64,000 bases of DNA from Hugenholtzia roseola DSM 9546 (GCF_000422585.1 NZ_AUGI01000035.1:1-64000); one strand, 5' to 3'; numbered from the stretch's first letter, positions 42,510-52,328 are shown. Notes: a model not told the origin generated them from the sequence alone. A program made the numbers and translations.

Positions 42510-42546
42510 GAAAAAAAACGTCGATAAAGGCAAAGCCCTATCGACG
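42510..42546 (-). terminator. Rho-independent terminator after trpS
   Basis: CGTCGATA (42519-42526) pairs with TATCGACG (42539-42546), extended by an inner GGC/GCC, and the minus strand continues GTTTTTTTTCTC. Confidence 0.85.
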
Positions 42547-42603
42547 CTTAAAGATAACCTTTTTTATCGAGATGCCTTTTGAAAAAGGGCAAATTAGCAT
42601 TTT

Positions 42604-43578
42604 TTAAGAAAAACCCAATACCTTTCTGACCCTTTCTAAAACGCCTTGTGCAATGGCAGCGGCTTTTTTCTCTCCCTTTTCAAGCTCTTTTTCCAAATCT
42701 TGCGGGTTTTGGATATAATGGTTGAAAATGCGTCTTGGCTCTTGGTATTTTTCTAAAATGAGTCCCAAAAGTTCGGCTTTGGCGTGTCCGTAGCCATAGT
42801 TTCCGCCTACATATTTTTGTCGCATTTCTTGAATTTGTGTTTCATTTGCCAAGAGTTTGTAAAGCCCAAAGACCAAACAAGTATCGGGGTCTTTTGGCTC
42901 TTCCAAAGGCGTGCTGTCGGTTTTGATGGTCGCGATTTGCTTTTTGAGCTGCTTTTCGGGCAGGAAAATATCAATCGTATTGCCGTAAGATTTGCTCATC
43001 TTTGCGCCATCTGTACCTAAAATCGTCTGCACCTCCTCGCTAATTTTGGCTTGTGGCAACACAAAGACCTCACTTTCATAGTGTCTATTAAAACTCTGTG
43101 CGATGTCGCGCGTCATCTCCAAGTGTTGGCGTTGGTCTTTTCCTACGGGTACAAAATCGGCATCATACAATAAAATATCTGCCGCCATCAAGACAGGATA
43201 GGTAAAAAGCCCTGCATTGACATCAGAAAGGCGGTCGGATTTGTCTTTGAAAGAATGAGCATTTGCCAACATCGGAAAAGGCGTGAAACAGCTAAGATGC
43301 CATGCCAACTCACAGACCTCTGCTATGCGCGATTGACGGTAGAAGGTATTTTTTTCCGTATCAAAACCAAAAGCAAGCCACGCCGCCGCCACCGCACGCA
43401 CATTTTCTACGCGCTCGGCGGCATTTTTGATGGTAGTGAGCGAATGTAAATCGGCAATAAAGAAAAAAGACTCATTGCCCGACTGACGCGAAAGCTCGAT
43501 GGCAGGCAGGATAGCCCCCAAAAGATTGCCCAGATGCGGTCTGCCCGAACTTTGTATGCCTGTAAGAATACGTGCCAT
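42604..43578 (-). CDS. trpS: Tryptophanyl-tRNA synthetase
   Basis: A 324-residue class I synthetase that charges tRNA-Trp. The HIGH-type motif is in GIQSSGRPHLGNLLGA, the KMSKS motif is GAKMSKSYGN, and DILLYDADFVPVGKDQRQHL is the usual tryptophan pocket region. Length is normal for bacterial TrpRS. It is the last gene of the mazG-lpxD-trpS run and is followed by a strong terminator. Confidence 0.95.
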   Translation of the reverse strand: MARILTGIQSSGRPHLGNLLGAILPAIELSRQSGNESFFFIADLHSLTTIKNAAERVENVRAVAAAWLAFGFDTEKNTFYRQSRIAEVCELAWHLSCFTPFPMLANAHSFKDKSDRLSDVNAGLFTYPVLMAADILLYDADFVPVGKDQRQHLEMTRDIAQSFNRHYESEVFVLPQAKISEEVQTILGTDGAKMSKSYGNTIDIFLPEKQLKKQIATIKTDSTPLEEPKDPDTCLVFGLYKLLANETQIQEMRQKYVGGNYGYGHAKAELLGLILEKYQEPRRIFNHYIQNPQDLEKELEKGEKKAAAIAQGVLERVRKVLGFS

Positions 43579-43680
43579 ATCGCTTTGATTGGTATGAAAA
43601 TTTGATTTTTTTGGTTTGAAATTGCGCCTTGTGCCTACAAAGGGCTATGATTTTTAGAAAGTAACACTGCTATCGCTATG

Positions 43681-44721
43681 CTACCCCTTGAAAAGGGTTG
43701 CGATTTTGCGCTCTAAATCCAAGACGCGCTCTTGAAGTTGTGCCAAATTCCTACCCACTACATAGTTTTTGATTTGGGTAACGTAATCGACGGCAGGTGA
43801 GCCGATAATGCTCGTGCCTGCTTTTTTGACGGATTTGCTAAGTCCCGACTGCGCTCCGATTCGGGTCTTATCCGCCACTTCGATATGCCCTGCCATGCCT
43901 ACTTGTCCGCCAATCATACAATAGCTGCCGATAGAAGTAGAGCCAGAGATGCCCGTTTGTGCTGCCATGACGGTGTGCGCTCCGATTCGAACATTGTGTC
44001 CGATTTGGATAAGGTTGTCTAATTTCGCGCCCTTTTCTATCAGCGTAGCACCTAAGGTGGCACAATCGATGGTGGTATTTGCGCCAATACTTACCTCGTC
44101 TTCTATCACGACGTTACCTAATTGGGGTATAGTTTCATAGCTTCCGTCTGCACGCGGGGCAAATCCGAAGCCGTCACTGCCGATTACTGCCCCTGCATGG
44201 ATTTGGCAATTTTTCCCTACTTTGGTATTAGGATACAATTTTACGCCTGCATACAAGACCGTTCCCTCGCCAATTTCACAGTTAGCCCCAATATAGACCT
44301 GTGGAAAAATTTGCACCCCTCTGCCTACTTTCACCTGCTCGCCTACGTATGCAAAAGCCCCTACATAGACCTCTTGGTCTATTGTCGCACTTGGCGCAAT
44401 AAAGGCTGGTTGTTCGATGCCTGTGGGTCTTTTTTGGGTCATCTTTTGGTATTCGCCTAATAGTTTGGTAAAGGCGATATAGGCATCAGGGACGCGAATC
44501 AGGGTAGGGACGACCTCTTTTTGTAGCACCAAATTAGCATTGACTAAGACCGCGCTGGCTTGGGTTTCATATAAAAAAGGTTCGTACTTAGGGTTCGCTA
44601 AAAAAGCAATGCTTCCTGTTTTTGCCTCCTGAATCTTAGCAGCCGTTTCTATGAGCGCGTCAGGATTGCCTTCTACTATGCCGCCTACTAATTGTGCGAT
44701 TTGTTGAACAGTAAATTTCAT
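43681..44721 (-). CDS. lpxD: UDP-3-O-acylglucosamine N-acyltransferase
   Basis: A 346-residue enzyme of lipid A synthesis that adds the second acyl chain to UDP-3-O-acyl-glucosamine. The N-terminal uridine-binding domain has IAFLANPKYEPFLYETQASA. A left-handed beta-helix of hexapeptide repeats follows (about 110-300), for example VGRGVQIFPQVYIGANCEIG, with the catalytic His in DNLIQIGHNVRIGAHTVMAA. The C-terminal helix is LAQLQERVLDLERKI. It is 36 bp after mazG and 102 bp before trpS. Confidence 0.95.
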   Translation of the reverse strand: MKFTVQQIAQLVGGIVEGNPDALIETAAKIQEAKTGSIAFLANPKYEPFLYETQASAVLVNANLVLQKEVVPTLIRVPDAYIAFTKLLGEYQKMTQKRPTGIEQPAFIAPSATIDQEVYVGAFAYVGEQVKVGRGVQIFPQVYIGANCEIGEGTVLYAGVKLYPNTKVGKNCQIHAGAVIGSDGFGFAPRADGSYETIPQLGNVVIEDEVSIGANTTIDCATLGATLIEKGAKLDNLIQIGHNVRIGAHTVMAAQTGISGSTSIGSYCMIGGQVGMAGHIEVADKTRIGAQSGLSKSVKKAGTSIIGSPAVDYVTQIKNYVVGRNLAQLQERVLDLERKIATLFKG

Positions 44722-44757
44722 AAGGATAAGTATTTGAGACCTTCTTGTGGAAAAGCT

Positions 44758-45603
44758 CTATCGTGCTTGGGGTTCGTTTTTGGCTTCTTCCCAAAAACGG
44801 TTCATCTCTTCGAGGGAAAGTTGGCTGATGCTGCGCCCCTCTTGGTCGGCTTTTCGCTCGATGTATTGGAAGCGATAGGTAAATTTTTGATTCGTCTTGG
44901 CTAAGGCGTTTTCGGGATTGATGCCTGCAAAACGCGCGTAATTGACTAAGGCAAAGAGTAAATCGCCAAATTCCTCCTCGGCGGCGACAAGCTCGGTAGG
45001 TGTGCCTTCTGGCGTACAATGCTGCGAAAACTCGGCTAACTCCTCCTGCACCTTTTCCCAAACCTGCTCTATTTTTTCCCAATCAAAACCTACGCCACGC
45101 GCTTTTTCTTGGATACGCATTGCCTTGACTAAGTTGGGTAGCGAAATTGGCACGCCATCTAAAACCGAAGGCAGCGGTGCGCCCGCTTGCTGGGCTTGGG
45201 CTTTTTCGGCGGCTTTGATTTTTTCCCAATTTGCCCTGATTTCATCTGCCGACGACTCGCTTGCCGTTTGGTTCGCTTCTGCACCATAGACATGCGGATG
45301 ACGGGCAATCAATTTTTCACAAAGCGCATTGATGACATCGGCAATATCAAAAGCCCCTTTTTCGTCTGCAATTTTAGAATAAAAGACCAGATGCAACAAG
45401 ACATCGCCAAGCTCTTTCTTGATTTCATCAAAATCTTGCTGCAAGATGGCTTCCGAAAGTTCATGGACTTCTTCTATCGTCAGATAACGTAGGCTCTCTA
45501 AGGTCTGCTTTCTATCCCAAGGGCATTTCTCCCGTAAATCGTTCATGACGGAAAGCAAGCGCGAAAAGGCTTCGCTATAGCGCGGTGCATGGGGGTCTAT
45601 CAT
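44758..45603 (-). CDS. mazG: Nucleoside triphosphate pyrophosphohydrolase MazG
   Basis: A 281-residue two-domain MazG protein that hydrolyses (d)NTPs. LREKCPWDRKQTLESLRYLT and IEEVHELSEAI form the N-terminal ExxE metal site. Following KKELGDVLLHLVFYSKIADE completes it (ExxxD). The C-terminal repeat has VQEELAEFSQHC and EEEFGDLLFALVNYARFAGI. I use the ATG at 45603 (MIDPHAPRYSEAF). A complete promoter lies at 45691-45721. First gene of the mazG-lpxD-trpS run. Confidence 0.93.
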   Translation of the reverse strand: MIDPHAPRYSEAFSRLLSVMNDLREKCPWDRKQTLESLRYLTIEEVHELSEAILQQDFDEIKKELGDVLLHLVFYSKIADEKGAFDIADVINALCEKLIARHPHVYGAEANQTASESSADEIRANWEKIKAAEKAQAQQAGAPLPSVLDGVPISLPNLVKAMRIQEKARGVGFDWEKIEQVWEKVQEELAEFSQHCTPEGTPTELVAAEEEFGDLLFALVNYARFAGINPENALAKTNQKFTYRFQYIERKADQEGRSISQLSLEEMNRFWEEAKNEPQAR

Positions 45604-45690
45604 TCTTAAAAGCGTTGAAAAGCGTGAAGTCCGAATCGCTTTCGCGCCCTTTATTTGGATAATTGGGGGCAAAAACAACATTCGGACTTT

Positions 45691-45723
45691 CAAAGATACG
45701 GCATTTTATACCAATACACAAAA
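45691..45723 (-). promoter_or_regulatory. Promoter of the mazG-lpxD-trpS run
   Basis: Minus-strand TATCTTTG (45691-45698) with TTG (45719-45721) exactly 20 bp upstream, preceded by TT. It lies about 90 bp from the mazG ATG. Confidence 0.7.
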
Positions 45724-45774
45724 TAAAGTGCTTTAAAACTATGGCATTAAAAATTGTCCCTATCAAACAAAGTA

Positions 45775-45796
45775 GGGACAAGGTATGCCTTGTCCC
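45775..45796. repeat. Dispersed palindrome core (GGGACAAGG type)
   Basis: GGGACAAGGTA / TGCCTTGTCCC, a near-perfect palindrome of the same core as at 3133, 4340 and 18246, in the mazG upstream region. Confidence 0.65.
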
Positions 45797-45887
45797 TGCC
45801 AAGTGGGTATTATTTTTAGCACTTCAAACTGCTGCTTCTTTTCAGAATAGCAAAAGTTTATTAGAGTTTATGATTTTTGAGGCAATG

Positions 45888-47774
45888 TTATTTTCCATAA
45901 CGCTGCTGATACTCGCCCATGCGCTTCCAATCGCGTAGGAGGTCTAATTTTTTGCCTGTGAGGTCTTCGGGTTCGAAATGGTGCAATACTTTTTGTTTGT
46001 TGAAGGAAATAGGCGTTTTGATTTTGACAATCTTATCCTTTCCCTTGACCTTTCTTTTCACTTCCCACTTCAAGACATCGCCATCTTTTGCCTTTTCAAA
46101 GACTTCCAAAATCGTATCGGCAGAGGCTTCTTGTCCATTTACGGTTTCGATGACATCGTCGGCTTGCCAACCTATTTTTTTGGTAGCCTCATCTTCGGTA
46201 TTGACTTCGGAGATAAAGAGTTTGCGCGTTGTTACATCGGCGGCTAATGAAATTTCGCCGATAAAGATATTCTGCGTTTCACCTTCTGCCTGATAGGAAA
46301 TGCCAATCTGTGCAAAAAGTTCTTCGAAGGGTAGGGGCTGATTGTCTTCTACGTGTTTGGCAAAGAAAGTGCGAATTTCGGGATAAGTAAGTTCGGTAAT
46401 GACATCAAAAAGCTCGTCATCTTTGAAAGGATTTTCTTTGCCATAGCGTTTGGAAAGGTCTTGCATCAGGTTGATAAGCCCATATTTGCCTTCGGATAAG
46501 ATGCGCAATTTCAAATCCAGACACAAACCGATAAGTGCGCCCTTGTCGTAGACGTTGCCGTATTCGTCTTCATGTTTATCCAAACAGCCCAACGACATGA
46601 CGGTAAAGGGCGTATCCTTGTATTGGCGTGCCGATAAGATTTTTTCGCGCATGGTTTCCAAAAAATCGGAAAGTTCGCTCAAACCGCCACAAAGTAGCGC
46701 GTGATGCGCGAAATATTCTGTAACCCCCTCGTAAAGCCAAAGGTGCTTAGACATTTTGGGGTTCGCAAAGTCAAAATAATGAATCTCCTCTGAATGAATA
46801 TTTAAAGGCGTGAGGATATGAAAAAACTCGTGTGCCGCAATTTCTATCACCGAAGGCAGGATATACTCGATAGGCATTTCGGGCAGATGATAGAAAGACG
46901 AATAGGAATGTTCTAATGCGCCATAAGCTCCACTTTTGCTATTTCCTGAAAAGAAGTTGAGCAAAAAGGCATACTTGCGGATAGGCAGTTCGTCGTTGAG
47001 ATAACGCTTTTGCGCTAAAAGCGTCTGGTAGATACCATCAGCGATGTCTTTCGCCTTGATTTTATCTTTCGAGCTATAAACCGAAACCAAAATCTGCGCT
47101 CCGCCAATTTCAAAATTGACGGTATCGGGGCGGCAATACATCATGGGCGCATCTACCAAATCGTGATAACTTTGGATTTCGAATACGTCGCGCTCTTTCT
47201 CCTGCGTCTTGGCGATAAGCGAGGTAGAGCCATAAAAATCCGCAGGCTTTTTGATTTCGATTTCGAAAGGCTCGCGTTCTCTATTTTTAAAGTAGCCAAA
47301 GATGGCGTGCGTGTTCATCACAAAGAGATTTTCCGCATCATAGGAAGTACCCGCAGGCTCGAAGACGACAGGGCTTTGCGCGTCGGAAAAGGTTTCTCGG
47401 ACGGCGTAGCGAATGGTATGCAATTTTTGGGCAGGCGCAATTTCCCAAGTGTTGGGGTTTAGTTGCTCGATGGTCAGGGGCTTACCTTCCGCATCAAGGG
47501 CTTGAAAATCAGATACAAAACGCCCAAAATCATAGACTTTGTACGTACCCGGCACCATAGCAGGCAGGCAAAATTGTACCTTTTCTTCGGTAAGCGTTCC
47601 TACCAAAAGCTCGACAAAGAGTTTGCCGTTTTCAGACTTTTTCAAATCGACCTGATAGCGATAAGTAGGATTCTGACCTGCCGCCAAAAGCGGGCTAAGT
47701 GTGCCTATCGAAAAGGATAGTAGGAAGGATAGCAAAAAGAGTAGGGCAAAAAGGCGAAAGAAGCGCAAGTTCAT
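45888..47774 (-). CDS. M61-family metallopeptidase with PDZ domain
   Basis: A 628-residue exported peptidase. The signal peptide (LFALLFLLSFLLSFSIG) precedes an N-terminal beta domain. The catalytic zinc motif is AAHEFFHILTPLNIH (HExxH) at about residue 310, followed by LWLYEGVTEYFAHHAL with the third ligand Glu (GVTEY). The C-terminal third holds a PDZ-like region with GWQADDVIETVNGQEASADT. M61 (glycyl aminopeptidase-type) enzymes remove N-terminal residues. I use the ATG at 47774. A -7 box lies at 47801-47808. Confidence 0.88.
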   Translation of the reverse strand: MNLRFFRLFALLFLLSFLLSFSIGTLSPLLAAGQNPTYRYQVDLKKSENGKLFVELLVGTLTEEKVQFCLPAMVPGTYKVYDFGRFVSDFQALDAEGKPLTIEQLNPNTWEIAPAQKLHTIRYAVRETFSDAQSPVVFEPAGTSYDAENLFVMNTHAIFGYFKNREREPFEIEIKKPADFYGSTSLIAKTQEKERDVFEIQSYHDLVDAPMMYCRPDTVNFEIGGAQILVSVYSSKDKIKAKDIADGIYQTLLAQKRYLNDELPIRKYAFLLNFFSGNSKSGAYGALEHSYSSFYHLPEMPIEYILPSVIEIAAHEFFHILTPLNIHSEEIHYFDFANPKMSKHLWLYEGVTEYFAHHALLCGGLSELSDFLETMREKILSARQYKDTPFTVMSLGCLDKHEDEYGNVYDKGALIGLCLDLKLRILSEGKYGLINLMQDLSKRYGKENPFKDDELFDVITELTYPEIRTFFAKHVEDNQPLPFEELFAQIGISYQAEGETQNIFIGEISLAADVTTRKLFISEVNTEDEATKKIGWQADDVIETVNGQEASADTILEVFEKAKDGDVLKWEVKRKVKGKDKIVKIKTPISFNKQKVLHHFEPEDLTGKKLDLLRDWKRMGEYQQRYGK

Positions 47775-47800
47775 GGGCAGAAAATTAGAAATTGAAAAGA

Positions 47801-47808
47801 CAAAAATA
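47801..47808 (-). promoter_or_regulatory. -7 box of the M61 peptidase gene
   Basis: TATTTTTG on the minus strand, 27 bp upstream of the ATG at 47774. It coincides with the T-rich tail of the stem-loop at 47812-47852. Confidence 0.45.
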
Positions 47809-47811
47809 CAA

Positions 47812-47852
47812 CACATAACGTCATCAGACTCTTGCTCTGATAGCGTTATGTG
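47812..47852 (-). terminator. Stem-loop terminator after the TPR gene
   Basis: CACATAACG (47812-47820) pairs with CGTTATGTG (47844-47852), with an inner ATCAGA / TCTGAT stem. The minus strand continues TTGTATTTTTG. Confidence 0.65.
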
Positions 47853-47868
47853 CTAAAATTTTGGAAAA

Positions 47869-49536
47869 TTACCGCAGACGCTTTGCCAATTTGAGGACGC
47901 GCTTGTAGTAGCCTTGATAAGGCGAAATGTTTTGCAAGAGATAATCGGCAAGTTGGGGACTAAAAACGCGCTGCTTGCGCTGCCTTTCCTCCATATTTTT
48001 GAGATAAAGTTCGTCTTTGCTCTTTACCAAAAGGGCAGCTTGGGCATATAATTCCACACCTTGCAAGGTGCTAAACGCTTGCAGAAGCGGCTCTACGTCG
48101 TGATGTGCAATTTCGGCTAAGGCAAAAACAGCCTGACTCACTAAGCCATTTTGAGAAGCCTGCTGTCGGGCTAACTTGCTTTTCTTTTGCTTTCCAAAGC
48201 GAAAAGTGGGCTGCTCCTGACGGTTTTGATAGACCATTTGCACCAAATAGGGCAGCAAAGAATCGTCGCGCAGCCTCCTTACAAATTGAAAATAAAGGCT
48301 TGTTTGCTCCTCTGAAAGTTCGGCGTATTGAAGTTGCTCTACAAGGAAACGCCCTAAGCCACGCGCCCTTACCAGATACAAGGCTTCCAAGACCTTGCGA
48401 GTGCGCAAAGGGTCGAGTTTTTGGCTTTCCAAAAGTTGGAAAAGATAATACTGACCGCTTGCCATGTCGTTTTCGCCTACAAAGTCGGGTTCTGCTACAA
48501 TTTCCGCGCCCTCTTCAAACTGTGCTAAGGTAAGCGAATAGGGGTTTGCCAAAAGAATGGTCATCAGTTCGTCGTATCGGCTTGTAGGCTCTTTCGAGGG
48601 TACAATTTTTTCGAAGGCAAGTTGGGTTTCTTCTTCACTAAGTTTGAGCCTCGAAGTGGTATTGAGGAAAGGCGCAAGAAGGTTGTAATAAGTCGTATCC
48701 CATTCTAATTTGACAAAATCAGGGACTTTTTTGTAGAAACCATACTTTTTATCTTCTAAATCAGCAAGGCTATCCGCTTCCACATGGCGGTGGTATTTGG
48801 CAGCCAATTTGTAGCCTTCGGGGTGCTGCGGATTGAGTTCGAGGGCTTTTTGTGCCGTTTCGAAGGCAACTTCTTTTTGGTCGTTTTCCCAAAGTAGGGT
48901 TGCTTTTTCTATCCAATAGTCGGCGTTTTCGGGAAAAAAGGTATTGAGTTTGTCGGCATATTGCAAGGCATGGGGGTAGCGTTTTCTATCTTTGTGGATA
49001 AAAAGCAACGCCAAGAGTGGGTCGGGTTCGTAAGGTGCAATGGAGGCGGCTTTTTCATAGCTTAGGATAGACCTACTGAAAAAGTCTTGATGGGTGCTAT
49101 CGCTGCCCGTATCGAGGGTATCGCCCTGCAATTCGGACTTGAAAAAAGATTCTTCGGGGTATAATTCATTAAATTTTCCCCTTCGGTAGTAGCTCTCACC
49201 AATTTGCATGTAGAGGTCGAAGTCTGAACTTTTGCCACAAAGCCCCGCTTCCCAAATAGAAATTGCTTTTTCGGTTTCGCCCAAATACTCTACCATCAGA
49301 CCCAAATAAAGGCGTGAGGAGATGTCCTGCGCATCTAAGCGGAGGTTTTCTTCCAACATCTGTTGGGCTTGGGAAAGATTGCCTAAGCGAAAATAATCGA
49401 GGGCTTCTTCTACGTCGTGTTGTGCCTTTGCTGTGGGCGAGGTCAGAAAAGATACCGAAAAAAGACAAAACAACACGCTGAAAAAAGCCAAAGGCGTAAC
49501 AAATACGCGCCGCAGAGAAAAAAGAGAGGCTTGCAT
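47869..49536 (-). CDS. Secreted TPR-repeat protein
   Basis: A 555-residue protein with a signal peptide (FFSVLFCLFSVSFLTS, cleavage near KAQ). TPR-like repeats occupy about residues 35-260, with motifs such as EEALDYFRLGNLSQAQQMLE and AISIWEAGLCGKSSDFDLYM. The C-terminal half is helical and unrecognised. It probably scaffolds a periplasmic or outer-membrane complex. It is followed by the stem-loop at 47812-47852. Confidence 0.78.
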   Translation of the reverse strand: MQASLFSLRRVFVTPLAFFSVLFCLFSVSFLTSPTAKAQHDVEEALDYFRLGNLSQAQQMLEENLRLDAQDISSRLYLGLMVEYLGETEKAISIWEAGLCGKSSDFDLYMQIGESYYRRGKFNELYPEESFFKSELQGDTLDTGSDSTHQDFFSRSILSYEKAASIAPYEPDPLLALLFIHKDRKRYPHALQYADKLNTFFPENADYWIEKATLLWENDQKEVAFETAQKALELNPQHPEGYKLAAKYHRHVEADSLADLEDKKYGFYKKVPDFVKLEWDTTYYNLLAPFLNTTSRLKLSEEETQLAFEKIVPSKEPTSRYDELMTILLANPYSLTLAQFEEGAEIVAEPDFVGENDMASGQYYLFQLLESQKLDPLRTRKVLEALYLVRARGLGRFLVEQLQYAELSEEQTSLYFQFVRRLRDDSLLPYLVQMVYQNRQEQPTFRFGKQKKSKLARQQASQNGLVSQAVFALAEIAHHDVEPLLQAFSTLQGVELYAQAALLVKSKDELYLKNMEERQRKQRVFSPQLADYLLQNISPYQGYYKRVLKLAKRLR

Positions 49537-49721
49537 GGCTTCAAAAGTTTTGGTTGGATAAGATACGTTTTTTAACCCGAAAAAGGTCTGTTTTTTTCTT
49601 TTTTTAGCCGTTTTTTGCTTTTTTTACGATTAAAAATCTGTTCTCTTCGGCTAAAAACTGCGTCTTTGCCGTATTTGACACTATATTGTTTGCTATCCCT
49701 TACCTACTTTCTCTTTCCAAC

Positions 49722-50543
49722 ATGAAAATTATCGCTACCTTTCTTAGCCTTCTTCTATTTCTTTCTATGATAGGGATTGCGCTTTGGGTCTTTTTCAAAA
49801 AAGAAGCCCCACAAGAGGCACGCTATCAAGGCATCAATACGGCTGCCCAAAAGCAAATAAGCAGGGAAGCGGCAAATGCGACAAGTCGGCACGCCCTTTC
49901 CTCGAAGGCAGACTCTACGCAAAAAGCGTTTGAGATGAACCAAAAGCAAAAAGGCTCGCCTTTGGACACCACTTTGGATACGACTTGGCGCAATCTGCCC
50001 GATTCTGCCTTTGTGGATTTGATGCAAATAGATACCACTTGGGTACTGGATATTCGCTATGCTACCGAAGACAATTTTATGAAGAAAAAAGTCTATCCCT
50101 GCCCCAAAGCCCTTTTGCGAAAAGTAGCGGCAGAGGCACTGCTACAAGCACAAAAGAAGTTTTTAGAAAAAGGTTACGCCATCAAAATACACGACGGCTA
50201 CCGTCCGCTTTCGGTGCAATGGGTCTTATGGAATAGCACGCCGCACAAAGGCTATGTAGCCGACCCACGCAAAGGCTCGAACCACAACAAAGGCTGCGCC
50301 ATAGACCTGACACTTATCCTGCGCGAAACAGGCGAGGAACTCGACATGGGTACGCCTTACGATTTTTTCGGAAAAAAAGCCCATCATACCTACCTCGACT
50401 TCCCTGCCGAAGTGTTAGCCAACCGCCGCCTTCTCAAAAGCACAATGGAAAGTGTAGGCTTTAAAAGCATTTCCAATGAATGGTGGCATTACGATTTTAA
50501 AATCAAATTTGCCGTTTCCGACTTTCCCCTACCCTGCCACTAA
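49722..50543 (+). CDS. VanX-like D-alanyl-D-alanine dipeptidase
   Basis: A 273-residue zinc dipeptidase of the VanX/DdpX family (peptidase M15D). An N-terminal signal or anchor segment (FLSLLLFLSMIGIALWVFF) suggests a periplasmic location. DIRYATEDNFMKKKVYP and IHDGYRPLSVQWVLW are conserved. SNHNKGCAIDLTLI (about 185-198) gives zinc ligands His and Asp, and EWWHYDF (about 252-258) gives catalytic Glu and the third ligand His. It probably recycles cell-wall D-Ala-D-Ala, with no van resistance genes nearby. I use the ATG at 49722. Confidence 0.88.
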   Translation: MKIIATFLSLLLFLSMIGIALWVFFKKEAPQEARYQGINTAAQKQISREAANATSRHALSSKADSTQKAFEMNQKQKGSPLDTTLDTTWRNLPDSAFVDLMQIDTTWVLDIRYATEDNFMKKKVYPCPKALLRKVAAEALLQAQKKFLEKGYAIKIHDGYRPLSVQWVLWNSTPHKGYVADPRKGSNHNKGCAIDLTLILRETGEELDMGTPYDFFGKKAHHTYLDFPAEVLANRRLLKSTMESVGFKSISNEWWHYDFKIKFAVSDFPLPCH

Positions 50544-50871
50544 GCCCAAATGGTGCAAGGTGCTACAAAATCTTCAAATTCAAACCCTAAGAATATTCAA
50601 GATTCTTGGGGTTTGTTTTTTTGCCCCTGCATCTTTGGCTGCAATATTGTACCTGCTCCCAATTTTTTTCCCACTTCTTGCGCCACTCAAAGGGTCTTTG
50701 GCAGGTTTTGCAGATTTTTGAAGGAAGGTTTGATTTGGTGTAGCGTTTTTTTTCCATCTGAAAAAATTAAATTTTAGACCCCAAAATGATTTTTTAAAGT
50801 GAAAATTTTTTAAGGTGAAAGTATTTTAAGATGAAAAGGCTTTGAAAAGAACACGCTTTCGGTTCGAAAGG
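50544..50871. other. Intergenic region after the VanX-like gene
   Basis: Holds the terminator at 50581-50622 and AT-rich DNA before the convergent pdxJ gene. No gene seen. Confidence 0.55.
50581..50622 (+). terminator. Rho-independent terminator after the VanX-like gene
   Basis: CAAACCCTAAGAAT (50581-50594) pairs with ATTCTTGGGGTTTG (50602-50615), with one G-T pair, followed by a run of T. It belongs to the same AAACCCTAAG hairpin type found in family A repeats. Confidence 0.82.
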
Positions 50872-51597
50872 TTAGGATTTTATGGCTAAGGCATTGAGAT
50901 AGGCTTGTATCGTCTTTTCCAACCCCAAATAAAGGGCATCACAAACTAAGGCGTGTCCGATAGAAACCTCGTCTATTAGTGGAATGTTTTGCACCAAAAA
51001 GGAAAGATTGTGAAGGTCTAAATCGTGTCCTGCATTTAAGCCTAAACCTACTTGCTGTGCCTTTTTTGCTGCCTTCGCATAGGGTTCGAGTGCCTTTTGT
51101 GGGTCTTGGCTAAACTGCTGTGCATAGGCTTCGGTATAAAGTTCTACCCTATCTGCTCCCACTTGGGCAGCCCCTGCGATATGGCTTTCGATGGGGTCTA
51201 TGAAGATAGAAACGCGCACGCCCCAACTTTTTATTTTCTCGATGGTAGCCTTCAAATAATCGGCGTGCCGAAGGGTATCCCAACCCTGATTGGAGGTAAG
51301 CACATCGGTAGCGTCGGGGACAAGCGTTGCCTGTGCAGGGCGAATGTCTTGGATAAGATTTAAAAACTTCCCTTCTTGTGGATTGCCTTCAATGTTCAAT
51401 TCTACGCCAATTTTTGGGGCAATCGCATAGACATCGGCATAGCGGATATGACGCTCGTCGGGACGCGGATGTACAGTAATCCCTTGCGCTCCAAATCGCT
51501 CACAGTCGAGGGCGGCTTTGAGTACATCGGGGTTGTTCCCCCCCCTTGCATTGCGTAGGGTTGCGAATTTATTGATATTTACACTCAAACGGGTCAT
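50872..51597 (-). CDS. pdxJ: Pyridoxine 5'-phosphate synthase
   Basis: A 241-residue TIM-barrel enzyme that condenses 1-deoxyxylulose 5-phosphate with 3-amino-1-hydroxyacetone 1-phosphate in vitamin B6 synthesis. [20 protein letters not shown] is the phosphate-binding start, and [18 protein letters not shown] carries the catalytic His and Arg pair. VELYTEAYA and [14 protein letters not shown] supply the conserved Glu and His. [20 protein letters not shown] completes the site. No other B6 gene is adjacent. Confidence 0.95.
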   Translation of the reverse strand: MTRLSVNINKFATLRNARGGNNPDVLKAALDCERFGAQGITVHPRPDERHIRYADVYAIAPKIGVELNIEGNPQEGKFLNLIQDIRPAQATLVPDATDVLTSNQGWDTLRHADYLKATIEKIKSWGVRVSIFIDPIESHIAGAAQVGADRVELYTEAYAQQFSQDPQKALEPYAKAAKKAQQVGLGLNAGHDLDLHNLSFLVQNIPLIDEVSIGHALVCDALYLGLEKTIQAYLNALAIKS

Positions 51598-51832
51598 ATT
51601 TATAGGCTTTTTGTTTGTGAATTAGAGAAGAAGGGTTTATTTTTGTAAAATTAAGACAAATTTCGCATATCGCGGCATATCTCTGCCCCTGTGTTTGGGT
51701 TTTCAGAAGCGAAAGAAAAGGAAAAGTGCAGCAAGATAAGCAGCCAGATAATAGGAAACAACCCTTTCCGACCCGTCCTAATCCTTTCCACTTTTGAGAC
51801 CCTCCTCTCACTATTCCCTTAATCCTATTCCC

Positions 51833-52285
51833 ATGAGCAGCCTAAAAGAACGCATCGAAACCGAAATCAAGACCGCTATGCGCGAGCGCAACAGCATCAA
51901 ATTAGAAGCCCTACGCGCCATTAAAGCGGCTATCTTATTGGCACAAACAGAAAAGGGAGCTTCGGAGCAGCTTTCCGAACAACAAGAGATGCAAATTCTG
52001 ATGAAACAAGTACGCCAAAGAAAAGAATCTTACGAACTCTATCAAAGCCAGAATCGCAGCGATTTAGCCGAGCGCGAAAAGGCAGAGATGGAAGTGATTG
52101 AAACCTTTTTGCCCAAAATGATGGACGAAAATGAAATAAAAGCGGCTCTTAGCGAACTGATAGCACAAATGGGCGGCGCAACCATCAAAGAGATGGGCAA
52201 AGTAATGGGCATGGCTACCAAAGCCTTAGCAGGAAAGGCTGAAAACCAACTTGTCTCGAAAGTGGTCAAAGAATTATTGAGCTAA
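51833..52285 (+). CDS. YqeY/GatB-domain protein
   Basis: A 150-residue all-helical protein of the YqeY family, related to the tRNA-binding tail of GatB. Motifs SLKERIETEIKTAMRERNSI, KLEALRAIKAAI, YQSQNRSDLAEREKAEMEVI and MGKVMGMATKALAGKAENQL are typical. It may bind tRNA, but the function is not established. I use the ATG at 51833. The cvpA-like gene begins 43 bp downstream on the same strand, so the two may share a transcript. Confidence 0.88.
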   Translation: MSSLKERIETEIKTAMRERNSIKLEALRAIKAAILLAQTEKGASEQLSEQQEMQILMKQVRQRKESYELYQSQNRSDLAEREKAEMEVIETFLPKMMDENEIKAALSELIAQMGGATIKEMGKVMGMATKALAGKAENQLVSKVVKELLS

Positions 52286-52328
52286 CCGACTTTTTTATCT
52301 ATTCCCTCACCTCAAAATCCCTACTGCC

